DNA from: Micropterix aruncella
Lineage: Eukaryota > Arthropoda > Insecta > Lepidoptera > Micropterigidae
Direction of reading: 5' to 3'
DNA: 64,000 nt
NCBI GenBank assembly: GCA_944548615.1
Contig: OX155955.1
Location: forward strand, 10,969,921-11,033,920
Shown here: in pieces, positions 22,385-32,964 of the stretch
How positions within the stretch are numbered: position 1 is the first letter of the stretch
Layout of the letters: the number at the start of each line of letters is the position of its first letter
Notes under the pieces: generated by a model
Told to the model about the DNA's origin: nothing
The model's input: only the letters and a program-made list of their open reading frames with translations
Database searches by the model: none
Translations under genes and position numbers: made by a program

Positions 22385-22462
22385 GGAAGCAAGCTGAAAT
22401 AGCGCAGTTGTTTTAAACTCGGATAAGATCAGACCGGTCGAGGGTTCGAATCCTACCGATAT
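22385..22462 (+). ncRNA. tRNA-like module (antisense inside the transposon)
   Basis: It has an A-box-like TAGCGCAGTTG near the start and a B-box GGTTCGAATCC, spaced as in a tRNA. The equivalent segment in copy 2 (53046-53117, minus strand) has a perfect 5-bp T-stem GTAGG/CCTAC. It lies antisense to the transposase gene in both copies. I see no proper acceptor stem, so it is a tRNA-derived relic or SINE head rather than a functional tRNA. Confidence 0.5.
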
Positions 22463-22517
22463 ATATATATTTTTTTTGTTTCTTATAAATAAAGAAACAT
22501 TGTTATCAAATAAATGA

Positions 22518-22989
22518 ACACTTTTTATCAAAAAAAATATTATTCTAAATATTAAATAAATAAATAAATAAATATTAAATATCATTGTACTTACGTATTT
22601 CTATTTTTCAACATATGATGCACCATGTTTTTATAACACTTTCTTTTACACGATGAAATAGCCATCGAAAATCGATATTTTTTATTTTTACCGGTACGAC
22701 CCATTTTCACGAAATGTCAATTTGATAAGATGTCATGAACCAGGGCGCCGCGCACACTTTTTATCAAAAAAAATATTATTCTAAATATTAAATAAATAAA
22801 TAAATAAATATTAAATATCATTGTACTTACGTATTTCTATTTTTCAACATATGATGCACCATGTTTTTATAACACTTTCTTTTACACGATGAAATAGCCA
22901 TCGAAAATCGATATTTTTTATTTTTACCGGTACGACCCATTTTCACGAAATGTCAATTTGATAAGATGTCATGAACCAGGGCGCCGCGG
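22518..22989. repeat. 236-bp direct tandem duplication containing the candidate first exon
   Basis: 22518-22753 and 22754-22989 are near-identical head-to-tail copies ending GGGCGCCGCG. Each carries the same minus-strand ATG, 36-codon frame and GTAAGT donor. The near identity indicates a recent duplication (or an assembly artefact). Confidence 0.85.
22595..22704 (-). CDS. candidate first coding exon of the transposon gene (duplicated at 22831-22940)
   Basis: ATG at 22704 opens a basic 36-codon peptide (MGRTGKNKKYRF..., with SSCKRKCY) ending AAT AC|GTAAGT at 22595. Phase 2 fits the acceptor at 21003. The same exon occurs 236 bp upstream. In copy 2 the equivalent (about 52806-52910) is mutated. 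Confidence 0.45.
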
Positions 22990-23735
22990 AAACACCCGCG
23001 TGCGTCGGCATTCGGAAGCCGAATAAACCAAGTTTCTAAGAGCCAATAATATTTCACTATAAAAGGTTGACCGTTATGCGATTTGTATCAGTAATTGGTC
23101 CACATAGGAATCATATATAATGTCGCTTGCGGCATTTTAAATGTCAGCGCGTCGTCGTGGGACTGCTGCGCTCATCTGTTTGTATGACAGAAATAACAAA
23201 AGCGGGCTCTGCAAAATATTATTTTAAAAATATACTAATATTTTATTTTTAAAAAATAATCGACAGTACTACAAGTTTATTGTACATAGTTTATGTAAAA
23301 AGAAACAAACTTGAAAAAAAACATACAGTAATAACTAATATTTAATACTGAATACGGATGAAACTTGCACTTTTTCTATATTTTTTTTACAAGAAAAACT
23401 TATTTTTTTAAATTTATGCGATAGCATCCGTCTTTACAACTATTGTTAAAATGCCGTAGTATTTTTTTTGAGTTTCTTGATCGTGCAGTTTAGTGTGAGG
23501 CACGTTTCAAAAAATGCTCTAAAATGAAAATTTCCTGTATAGCTCCCAGATTTAATTATTTTCCTCAATTTTCCAATACTTTTTAAAAAATCTGAAATAG
23601 CTATCTACTTAAGAAAGGTACCGTGAGTTACGATAATTTTTTTTTGTTGGCTAACATCATCAGTTATTTCAGTATGACTGTTCAAAAATTGCCAAAAAAT
23701 GTAATTTTCGAAATTTACCTACATCGTCGCCTTAA

Positions 23736-24667
23736 CGGGTTTGACAACTCAAGGTCGAACGTTGTCATGCTGTAGTCACTTTTTCATGCCTCTGCTCGTA
23801 ATATGGCCGTTTTTCACGCAGTGCTCGCATCAATTGAAGTCGATACCATTCCCTAGTGATGGTTTTGTTGGGTTTCAACACTTAATAATAAATAACACTG
23901 ACCTGGTCCCACCAAATACACAACATAACCTTCGCAGCGTGAATATTCGACCGAGCCGACGACGTAGAAGCATGACCGGGCAGTCCCCATGACTTTCTTC
24001 TTTTTGGGTTGCTGTAATGAATCCGTTTTTCATCATCAGTCACGATGCAATGAAGAAAACCCGTCCTTGTTTGCCACTGGAGCAGTTGTTCACAGGCGAA
24101 AAACGATGCTCAACGTCCCTTGGCTTCATAAGGAACCCAAGTTCCTTGTTTTCGAATCATTCTCAACGCATGCAATTGCTTGGAAATGGCTTGGTGGGTA
24201 ACTTCTAATGCTGAAGCAAGCTCTTCTTGCGTTTGGCACGGATCCTCATCGAGCAATGCCTCCAATTCAGCGTCTTGAAATGATTTTGGCCTTCCTTCAT
24301 ACGGACAGTTGTCAACATCGAAATCACCGTCTTTGAAGCGATGGAACCAATCACGGCATGTAAGTTCACTTAGAGCAGCATCTCCGTAAACTTTTTGAAG
24401 CTCTCGATGCGCTTCAGCCGCCGTATTCTTCGAATGAAAGAAAAAATAAACACTTCCCGCAAATGACGATTATTTGGCACAAAATCAGACATTTTCACAC
24501 AACCAAAAGTATATGACGCCAAAACAAAATCACTAATGTGTCAAAACGGTTTGTTTACCACATGTCTTTGTGTGGTTTATGGCGTTTTGGATATGTCAAA
24601 ATCGACCAGCACTTACTTCTGGAGCTATCTATTGACAAACGGCGGGAACTTAGTTGCGCACCTAATA
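23736..24667 (-). mobile_element. mariner element, 5' portion
   Basis: The minus-strand terminal repeat (24667 inwards, TTAGGTGCGCAACTAAGTTC) is followed by the transposase start ATG at 24492 (MSDFVPNNRHLREV). After a frameshift in a T-run comes NTAAEAHRELQKVYGDAALS, then typical helix-turn-helix sequence, and finally HDN at the second catalytic Asp beside 23750. A TGA replaces the codon after RP in this motif. The two halves total about 1.36 kb, the normal mariner length. Confidence 0.85.
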
Positions 24668-25224
24668 ATAGTACAAAATCAGTTAGATTAGGTATCAAAA
24701 AGTTGAATTAGGCAGGAATCAAAATTCTTTTACTAATACGATTAAAATGTAATGAGAAAATAAACAACAGTAAATATTAACTAGACTGACTAACTAAAGA
24801 ATAAAATTTTGTTACGCAATAACTTTAAAAAATAAAAATAGTCAATAATCAGAAATTAAAAATAGTCAATAATTCTATTTGCACAGCGTTTTTGGTACAA
24901 TAAAATATGCTGAACACGATTTTGATATTTATTTATAAAAATCGCTCTTATGTACTTATAATAGATAATAAAAGATGTATTATAAAAAATAGATTGTAAT
25001 GTAAATACAAAATAAAAATATAGATATTACATAAATATAAAAGAAATATTATAAAATATAAAAGATGATGTATAAAATATAGATAATTTTAGATATATAA
25101 TTTGATAAGATTTTGTTTTAAAACACTGTTTTAGCACTTTCTTTTTTTTTGTATTCTACATACAGTTGGGGACCATTACATTACAGTACAATATACATAA
25201 TATAAGGTATAAACGGGGGTTTTT
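24668..25224. other. AT-rich intronic sequence
   Basis: No gene or element end recognised; 'aaaagatgtattataaaa' type words recur at 24965-25080. Confidence 0.4.
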
Positions 25225-25227
25225 TTT

Positions 25228-25374
25228 TTTGGAACAACTCATTGATTATATTGTAGGTAGCCCTAATTATATTTTCTTATGAATTATTTAGGCAAACAAC
25301 ACCCAAATAAGCTTTAATAAGAAAATATAAATAGGGCTACCTACAATAAAACCGATAAATTGTTCTTAGAATTG
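25228..25374. mobile_element. ~145-bp foldback MITE
   Basis: TGTAGGTAGCCCTAATTATA (25251 on) is mirrored by ATAAATAGGGCTACCTACAA (25327-25346), and the inverted similarity extends out to GGAACAACTCATTGAT / ATAAATTGTTC. Non-coding; family unknown. Confidence 0.65.
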
Positions 25375-25888
25375 CTAAATGACCCTTTTATTCCTGCTTT
25401 CATGAATGTCCGATAACTTTATTATAGGGATTATGGTGGTAATAGGCGGTTAAACAAATTTGATTGAGAAGCGATATAAAAGCATTTCGGGGAAGTACTC
25501 AGTGCTTAACTGCTGGAATACTAGTACCACCAATTGGTGGTTTTTCCGGTGCGACAACTAGCAGGCAGCCGATCTCCGTATTTATGCAATTATATAATTA
25601 TATGCGAAAAAAGTCTCCTTCTTGAATAAGCCACTATTATACATTAGTATGCTTGCCCAACCACCCCTTAATTTTTTTTTATCGAGGGTTAAAAACATGC
25701 CGTCGAAGTTTCATTCCTATGGGTAGCTTTCTAAGGGTGGCTAGCTTTTTTTAAATACGCTTTTATACAATCAGCGCAATAAAAAGTGGGTGCCTAAATG
25801 ATTTTGAGCGGTAGTGTGTGTCGGGGAGAAAGCATATTGTGTGTGTGGTAGTAGGGATCACCCTATGTTGCAACGGTGCATCGAACCA

Positions 25889-26576
25889 ACTAAAGCTGTC
25901 AACTACAACGGGCGAACCAGTCACCTCAGGAAGTTTTAACGATATTAGATCGTTCTGTCTCCTATGAGTTGAGCGTAGAAGACTTGGGACGAAAACAGCC
26001 CACTATCTAGATACGTCAGAGACCAACGCCTTACGGCGAGGCACCGGGAAACCCAGAGCCCCCCCCCCCCTTGACTACCAGTTTGGAAGGATAACTCCGT
26101 CTGGAATTAACTAGCAGGATACCTCCTACCTCCTGACTGGTTACGGGATCGAGGTCGCTTACGCGGTCGTTATCCTTACGTAGCGGTGATTCGGTGTCTA
26201 CCGAATCTATCGCGGACCACGGCATCCTTTGCCCGGCTGTTCATCTGGTATCGGGTAGCCGATTAGTCGTTTCAAAAGCAGTTGCCGTAAGGTTAACAAC
26301 TACCCCCACGCTATAGCAGACAGTACTGTTAAGACTCCCCCGGCTGTTGGTTTGTGATGCAAAATTGATTCACTGACGCCACACGGTGCACAAACCGTCC
26401 AGGAGCGCCCAAAGGTTGACTCCTAGGGGACTGGCCCGCAGGCCAGAGTCCTACCCGAGCTCGCACGTGTGCGTGGAGGCCGCGCCGGATGGGCGTTGAC
26501 CCGTGAGTTTGACCGACCCTAAATGCATGGGTCTTAGTGGCCTTACTGCAACAGGGCCCATTAGCTCCCTAGGCTT
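25889..26576. mobile_element. unclassified retroelement-like repeat, copy 2, with 14-bp target duplication
   Basis: GGTGCATCGAACCA occurs perfectly at 25875-25888 and 26577-26590, directly flanking the region homologous to 3700-4395. A 14-bp duplication points to target-primed or related retrotransposition. It lies just inside the zuc intron, 49 bp from the donor. A poly-C run is at 26059-26070. No ORF with recognisable domains. Confidence 0.75.
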
Positions 26577-26638
26577 GGTGCATCGAACCAGCAAGAGAAT
26601 AAAAAAGGCGTTAATTGGAGTTAATAAAAAACTGTTAC

Positions 26639-27029
26639 CTCTCTCGAGCAACGCGCGAACTTGGGACCCTTGCCCAAACGCCATATCCGCATCAGCTATA
26701 ATACGCACTTTCAGACCTCGAACATGCGCCAAATATATAGCATTAGAAATATCGTAGTTGGTTAGCATGTAGATGCAAACATCCAAGTCGTATCTCGCCT
26801 GTTTAAAGTACTCCACCAGCAGTTTAACGTTTCCACATTTCATGGGATGGCAGTATTGGTCTCCTTGCGGGTGATAGAAACACGGCAGCGGCGGACTCGA
26901 AAAAAATAACACCTCGTGGATCTCTTTAGGCGGCGGTTTAGGTTTGAAGTACTCGTACAGGTAGTACATGATTTCAGACGTTATTACCGATGCGGTCGTG
27001 TAAAACAGGTACTTAAGCCATGGCGCCAT
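26639..27029 (-). CDS. zuc: zucchini / mitochondrial cardiolipin hydrolase, coding exon 1
   Basis: Zuc (PLD6) is an endonuclease on the mitochondrial outer membrane that cuts primary piRNA precursors; the family has also been described as cardiolipin hydrolase. This exon encodes residues 1-130 plus one base: a single N-terminal membrane anchor (about 5-28), a proline-rich linker (30-34), the conserved EVLFF strand, the zinc-binding CFYHPQGDQYCHPMKC (Cys50, Cys60, His61 and Cys65, with His53 nearby), then DVCIYMLTNYDISNAI and VRIIADADM of the PLD fold. It ends GAG AGA G|GTAAC; joining to 13589 gives the expected LLERGVPVR. The start ATG at 27029 precedes the anchor and has no in-frame alternative. 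A continuous frame past the donor to 26451 is intronic and unlike the family. Confidence 0.95.
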
Positions 27030-27200
27030 TATTATAAATAGGTTTTTAAAAAGTGTATGATTTAAAAATTACAGAAAACATGACCGGCGCGGCGACCGGC
27101 ACCACACCGGCACCAGGACGTAAACAAACAAACGTCAAACTGACATTTCGCGCGCCGTGCGCGGCGACATCGATTTCGTCGTATATTAATAGCGTGGGAC
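27030..27200 (-). promoter_or_regulatory. zuc: zuc 5' flank, CpG-rich
   Basis: Upstream of the zuc ATG, after about 40 bp of AT-rich leader, is a CpG-rich patch (27085-27175, including GCGCGCCGTGCGCGGCG). It is the likely promoter/5'UTR; no TATA box was identified. Confidence 0.35.
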
Positions 27201-30190
27201 TAAAATCTATCGTACATTTTTAGTAAGGAAGGAGTCGGTGGTAAATGTAAGAGTTTTCCTTGGTACGGGCTATGGCCTAGTTAGGCAGATTCTGCAACTA
27301 ATACAATTGTAAATTTATATTTTTGGATGAATAAAAGTATTATTATTATTAATTACAACAGCGCGTTGGAATTATTATGGTATTGGTATCTCGTCTGTTT
27401 TTTTTAAACACACTACTAAATTCGTTCATTTTACTGCTAAATCGGATATTTTTAAAAGTTATTATAATTTTTAAATTAGTTTTTTATGGTGGTTAAAAAA
27501 GAACTAACTCACTGGCATATAGGTGATTTTGAATTGTGGATGAAAAACTAATTTAACCTACCAAAATTCAGGGGTTTGGCGTATCTTTATATGTCGATAT
27601 GTATCTCGGTTATTCATGAAGGCCGAAAAAATATTGTTGCAGATTCGGAATCGGCGTGATTAATGTAATTGGGTGACATTAAAACATCAACACTGTAGAA
27701 AGGTACCAATACTAAAATAATACCCAGCGCTGTGCGGCAACGGGCGAAGCAAAATTATTAATACGTAGGTAGGTGATTCAGTAATATATTCAGGGCAGCG
27801 GCACACATCCCACATATGCAACGTACGTGACGTCTGGACCCTTGAATTGGTATAAAAGCAGATGACTTAGGACAAACTATATGGAACCTACTAGTAAAAG
27901 TAAAAGTTTGAGTAAAACTATCACTTCCCTCGAACCGACGGTTCGCTTACGTCAAAAACGCATTTCGCAATCATCTTTCATTAGACACACATCCTACGCA
28001 ACGTTGCGTGGCGTGAGTGTGTCTTTGTCATCTGTTTTCATCCAAATTCAAGGGGTCAGACAGTGGGGAACTAAAAAAATAGGACTAAGTGCAAAAGTGA
28101 ATAACAGCCCCCTCCTCCTTCTTATTTACATTCATAGCATAAGGATGTTATTACTGTATACCTCGATACATTATATATATTTTTGTAGCTACATCATAAA
28201 TCGGCGTTTTTATTTGGGACGTTTTTCAAGAACAAATACATTTATAGAGTGGTTTTCGTTTTGTTTACTTGATAATTCGCCAATTATCCATCATTTTTAA
28301 ACATATTTTTTTCGACTTCCTTATGCGGGGTACATACGATGAGTCCCGGCTGGATTGATCTGGACTGAAGGCGTAGCCGGATTTGGCCGGAGGTGTGTAG
28401 GCGCGTCGATCCCGCCTTTCTTTCCATCAGTCCATTCAGTTCATCGATACAATGATAACGGGTATAGACGCTCTGACTTTAATAAAAATGTCTAGAATAG
28501 ACTAAATATTGGCTTAAAAGAGGTGGATATTTTCCCATATAAATTTATTGGATTGATTAAAACCAAAAGATTTTCAAAAGTACCGTATGGATTAAGAAAT
28601 ATGCATAAAGATGTTTTCCTTCCTTAGTTTAAGAAATACGCCTTACGTACTCGTCGCTGACGACACTTTTCCATTGAGAGTAGGTATGATGAGTAGATAT
28701 GATAATATATAACCACTGAACATCTCGGTCCAGGCCTATTGCTGAAAATGTAATTGGCATATTTGCAACTACATTTCGAATACTTCATACGGAAATTAAT
28801 GTGGAGCCCGTAAGGATTAATTCCATATTAATGGCCATAGTATTTCATAAGTAAGTATTTAGTATATACCATTGTAAGCGCATTGTAATGGCAATAGTAT
28901 TCCATAGTATGTGCTTACTGAGCGCTGCTGCATACGCAGCTGACGGCCGCACGCTACACACGCACTTGTGGTGTACGCTACACGGATTGCGGCCTCGACA
29001 GGCCATCCGGCCATCGAATGAAAATTCATTCGATAAAAGGCCGCCTCCGGCCGCGCCTTCAGTTCGGGATTTGGCCTGAGGGGTTTGGCCGGACAATACA
29101 TATCTTTCCTGCCGTCTCATCGTGTGTAGGGCCCATTACTTCCTAGCAGAGTTGGATGGAACGTCGATCATAGAAGTTCCATTTTGGGCTCTCGGACAAC
29201 CGTGCTCCCCTGGGGCGCCGCACCGGGTGCGCCGGCTTAGTTACGCCACTGGTCCAAACGTCATAATGCGTACCGTACGTGGACAAGTGTGGCGCTGCCC
29301 TTTATCGTTACCGGTAGGTTATTATTATTATAATCGTACGAAAATATTAATAACCTCAACATACGATAAGATAGTGATTTCGTTTTTTATTAATGTTTAT
29401 ATTTTCTAATAAATGGAGCCACACATTGAGACCATATTAATTTAAAAAATCCCATTATTACTATATAAACATGTCGCTGTGCAATAAACGTATTAAAAAA
29501 ACCACTGGCAATTTTTAATTTATTTCATGCTGGCAGAAAGGCGTTCCAACAGCTTGATAATCCGCTAAAAAAATCACTTCTTTGATTTTTTGATTGTGGG
29601 GATTCTCGTTTTTCGTTTTGTTTATTGTTATTAAATTTATAAATATTTAAATTATTTTACATTTATAATAATAATAGTGAGTTTTCCGGTTTCCAAGCCC
29701 GAGACGCTGTTGGTGATATCGGTGTTTAACTTATGTAAGTGAAACGTGCTTATATTTCGCAAATTTTGCTGTCCGGGTCTGATTTTACACGAAATATACA
29801 ATTTTTGCTATGCATTTAGACAAATTTCGAGTAGTATTATGCGGTCTGATGTGGTTTCACATATTTCTCTGGAGTTTTTTTTTGTAGTTTCGTGGTTTGT
29901 CTCGTGTCTCATCAGACTCTTGTCAGAATTGCTGTTTCCGCGCTTTTCTTTGCTGCCGTCATTTGTTCTTCGAAAATATTGTCAATATGTCTCTTTTTTA
30001 CAAATGTATTGATAGCCATGAAGGAGGGAATTAAGCTTGGAATAATTACAACGTTTTTGTTACAATGGTTTTCAAAAAAAAAGTAAAAGAATAACCAGGC
30101 ATTTCTCGGGGAGCCAACGATGGTCGTCTACATGTCCGATATTGGACAGGGTACTTAGTTGGGTACTTACATACCGCACATACCTATCAT
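27201..30190. other. intergenic DNA, unclassified repeats likely
   Basis: No supported gene. A GC-rich patch (28970-29290) contains 'ggccatccggccatcgaatgaaaattcattcgataaaaggccgcc'-like palindromes and looks like repeat debris. A plus-strand frame at 27881-28300 has no recognisable features. Confidence 0.35.
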
Positions 30191-30194
30191 ACGC

Positions 30195-30945
30195 TTGAAC
30201 TAGCTTTAATTTTTTCGGCTGCATTATGAGTAGCAATACCCCTTGCACAGCCAGACATATTCTAGCTGGCTGCAAGGTGGCCTTAGATCGATGGTACACT
30301 TACCGCCACGACAAAGTCCTTGCTGTTATTCGCGAGGTAATTAGCCTCACAGTAGCTCGTGCCAACAACGGGTCTGACAGTACCCTCTAAACCCCCAATA
30401 CAGATGGGCGGAATGGCTCCAAAGGCAAAAAGCATTCCACTACAAAACCATTCGCAATAATCGAGAAAGCTTCAGATTGGATTCTGGAAGTCGATTCGGT
30501 CTCTAAGCAGTATAAATTCCCTGATTTCGGATGCACAGCCCTCCGTCCAGATAAAATTCTTTAATCCCTATCTCGGAAGATGGTCCTTACTGTGGAATTA
30601 ACTGTTTCATTTAAAACAAATATCCCAAAAGACCATGAGTACAAATTAAATAAATACCATGATCTCGCAAATGCCGTCACCCGGAACGGCTTCACTCGTT
30701 GGCGCTCGTGGCCTGTCAGCTAAAACTCTGTCTTACCTCTTGAAAGATCTTGGATGTTGGTCTAACTGCTTCCTAGAAAAATTATCTAAAACCTCGATTT
30801 CCGCATTTAAAATTTTATGGCTTCGAAGGGGAGTGAAGGGGTGGTAAGCTGAAAGCATACATCTGGCAAGACAGCTTTTCTAAACCTACCTCATCCGGTC
30901 ATTAGTCCGGAGTCCACGGCTCACCCCCAAAAAGTGTAATAATAA
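30195..30945 (+). pseudogene. retroelement C-terminus with restriction-like endonuclease (R2/NeSL-like)
   Basis: Plus-strand frames give TARHILAGCKVALDRW, YRHDKVLAVIREVISL, LRPDKIL and then ELTVSFKTNIPKDHEYKLNK with YHDLANAVTRNGFTRW. The order Cys/His knuckle, RHD, (K/R)PD and E-L-T-V...K matches the C-terminal PD-(D/E)XK-type endonuclease of R2/NeSL-type non-LTR elements and relatives. Stops and frame changes between these blocks show that it is dead. The reverse transcriptase part is not visible upstream. Confidence 0.5.
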
Positions 30946-31554
30946 TATTATGATGGGCCCGACTTTTGTATTTTATTTATTTATGCCTTACATCGACTTT
31001 TTATCTTATTATGTGGGCTCTTTTTCGCTTGTGTTTGCTACTACACCCTGTTCACAGAGTACGTGTAGAATACCGGATTAGAGTATGCATACCGTTGCTT
31101 ACAGTTTGGGAGTGAAAGGAAAGGGATATACTGCTCTGATGTTATCTTTCTCTCTTCGAGCCTTTCTTTCTAAGAACTCTGCTAATAAGCGCTGATTTAC
31201 ATTAAGTCAGTAACAAGCGTCAGTGCTGGCGCCGAGAACTGACTCACACTGTCTACACGAGGTCAATCAGTCGTAGTTATTTCTGTAGGGTGTACTCACG
31301 TTCATTTTCATCAGTTAAAATTTTCCACGAGATGCAGCATCACCCTACAAAGCAGTCACAACGACTGACTAACTACTGACTTCGGCATTATGACAGGGTC
31401 AGTACCGCTGACGCGTGTGGTTGAAGCAGTGGACTGACTTCAAAATATATAGCGGGAATATTGAAAACAGCATTGTTGCTACATCGGTGTACTGACTATC
31501 AATCAAATTATACAAAGGCAGTACCGGGTCAGCACTGACTTGTTCTGAGTTCGA

Positions 31555-31940
31555 AATCTGCTCATTTATGGAATCAGCTCCCTCACTCTGTCAGGCATGC
31601 ACCTTCGTTGCTCACTTTCAAAAAGTTGTTGAAAAAACTTTAATTTTCACACAGCCACTACCAAATACCACATCCTGTCCTCTCCTTTAACCTTTCCTGG
31701 GCAACCTTATCATAAATTATTGACATATATTAGTTTATATTAAATTTAACTTTATTACTTCTGTGTGTATTGTACGGTGACAATCAAGAATTAGTTTATA
31801 AAATGGTTGACTGTAAGATATCGCTATGAGTCTGCCATTTGTGCATAAATTTTCTTTTTTTATAAAACCAGTGTAATATTCATTAAGTAATGTTTTTATA
31901 GCACAATAAAGTTATTCTATTCTATTCTATTATATTCCAA
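31555..31940 (+). repeat. LINE 3' end with (attct)n tail
   Basis: Translation LWNQLPHSVRHAPSLLTFKK is the tail of Jockey/CR1/L2-type polyproteins. About 280 bp later the element ends in AATAAAG and a short TTCTATTCTATTCTATT microsatellite (31914-31930), as LINEs with simple-repeat tails do. The coding part upstream is decayed. Confidence 0.6.
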
Positions 31941-32964
31941 GTCAGTAACTGATTCATCCAATTCCTACTGGATTTGCTGTAAGTAGCAAATTAACAGTAA
32001 CACCTGTCTAAGAGTAACATCCTTCTATAAAGCCTCATTCAAAGTTTCTAGATGTTAGATTATTCATTCTGCTAGATGGTTCAACTTCATTTATACAGGG
32101 TGTTTCAGGAGTGATAGTATTAACTTTGCCAGAGTAATCCTCTTATTTTTCTGAGCAATAATGGTGTACATTTCATGTCTCTAATTTATCTTGTTTCCCA
32201 GATATTTTAATTTGATTTGTCGAATCTTTAAAAATATTTTTTTTGGCTTAAGAAATGGATGGTATTACGTGCCTGCTCTCGCTCTGGCTAAAGGTGGGTG
32301 CTTTTATGTACAAATTGCTCAAAATATCAAGAATTCGGCTCAAATAAAGGGAGCAACAAAAAAAGAGTGTAATGTGTTCAGGGTTCGACTATGTATGTTT
32401 TCTGTTTCTTTATTCCACCATTACTTCTAAACGCTTGAACCGATTTAGAAGTGTGTGGTATTGTTATAATCGTTATGTCATAGGGTACTTTAACTGTCCA
32501 AATATCAAGTAAGTAGTTATGTAAATGCCCAAATGTTCAACTGTCCATAAATTAACATAAATATATCGTGTTAAATGTCAAATGAAAGGTGTAATTGTGT
32601 ACATTCCAGAAATATACATGTATTTATATGGATAAATACATAAACCACAAATATTTTATAAAAATAATTATAAATACGATAGTTTACTTTCTGTAACGGC
32701 GGTCGTGTTTCTCATTCTTTTTAATATATTTACTTGTGTCATACTTTGTCGGAGAATATGTCATGCTTGTGTCATGTGTCACGCTTGTTCGGCCGATTTG
32801 TGAACGCCGCATTAGATAAACGAAATATTTTTCATTCTATATCTCTATAGCGATTATTATGATCCTCACTGGAAAAGCCTTTTTGAGCATTTTTACCGAA
32901 TTTCTCGCCACATACATATTACGATATACATGTTTGTTTACATCGTACTTTGGGTGTTCATCCT

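Larger units (their letters stand above)
14479..23731 (-). mobile_element. 9.25-kb TTAA-inserting DNA transposon with DDE transposase-YqaJ gene (copy 1)
   Basis: The ends are GGCGACG on both sides as inverted repeats (14479 GGCGACGTACTA; 23731 reading inwards GGCGACGATGTAGG), flanked by TTAA at 14475-14478 and 23732-23735. Both ends recur at the ends of the second copy (52006, 56958). The interior encodes, on the minus strand, two candidate small exons and a long transposase-YqaJ frame. Later insertions have enlarged it. Insertion split a mariner transposase ORF, whose halves join in frame across one TTAA, which fixes the 4-bp target duplication. TTAA plus a DDE/CxxH core suggests the Kolobok superfamily; the transposase resembles proteins annotated 'Mutator-like transposase domain'. 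Confidence 0.85.
13590..26638 (-). other. zuc: ~13-kb zuc intron filled with nested transposons
   Basis: The phase-1 GT-AG intron begins GTAACAG at 26638 and ends TTTTTTTTCAG at 13590. It contains, from the donor side, a 14-bp-TSD repeat, a foldback MITE, a mariner split by a 9.25-kb TTAA transposon, and a TTAA MITE. All lie between two intact coding exons, so the gene can still be functional if splicing works. Confidence 0.85.

Noticed and set aside
22385..22462. Functional tRNA gene
   Set aside because: A- and B-boxes are present but no matching acceptor stem was found, and the unit is embedded in a transposon.
14479..23731. Classical Mutator (MULE) or piggyBac assignment for the large element
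   Set aside because: MULEs make 8-10-bp duplications and long inverted ends, and piggyBac has a different DDD transposase; TTAA with DDE/CxxH fits Kolobok-like better, though not proven.
27881..28300. 139-codon plus-strand frame
   Set aside because: No domain, hydrophobic tail from AT-rich DNA and no splice or promoter context.
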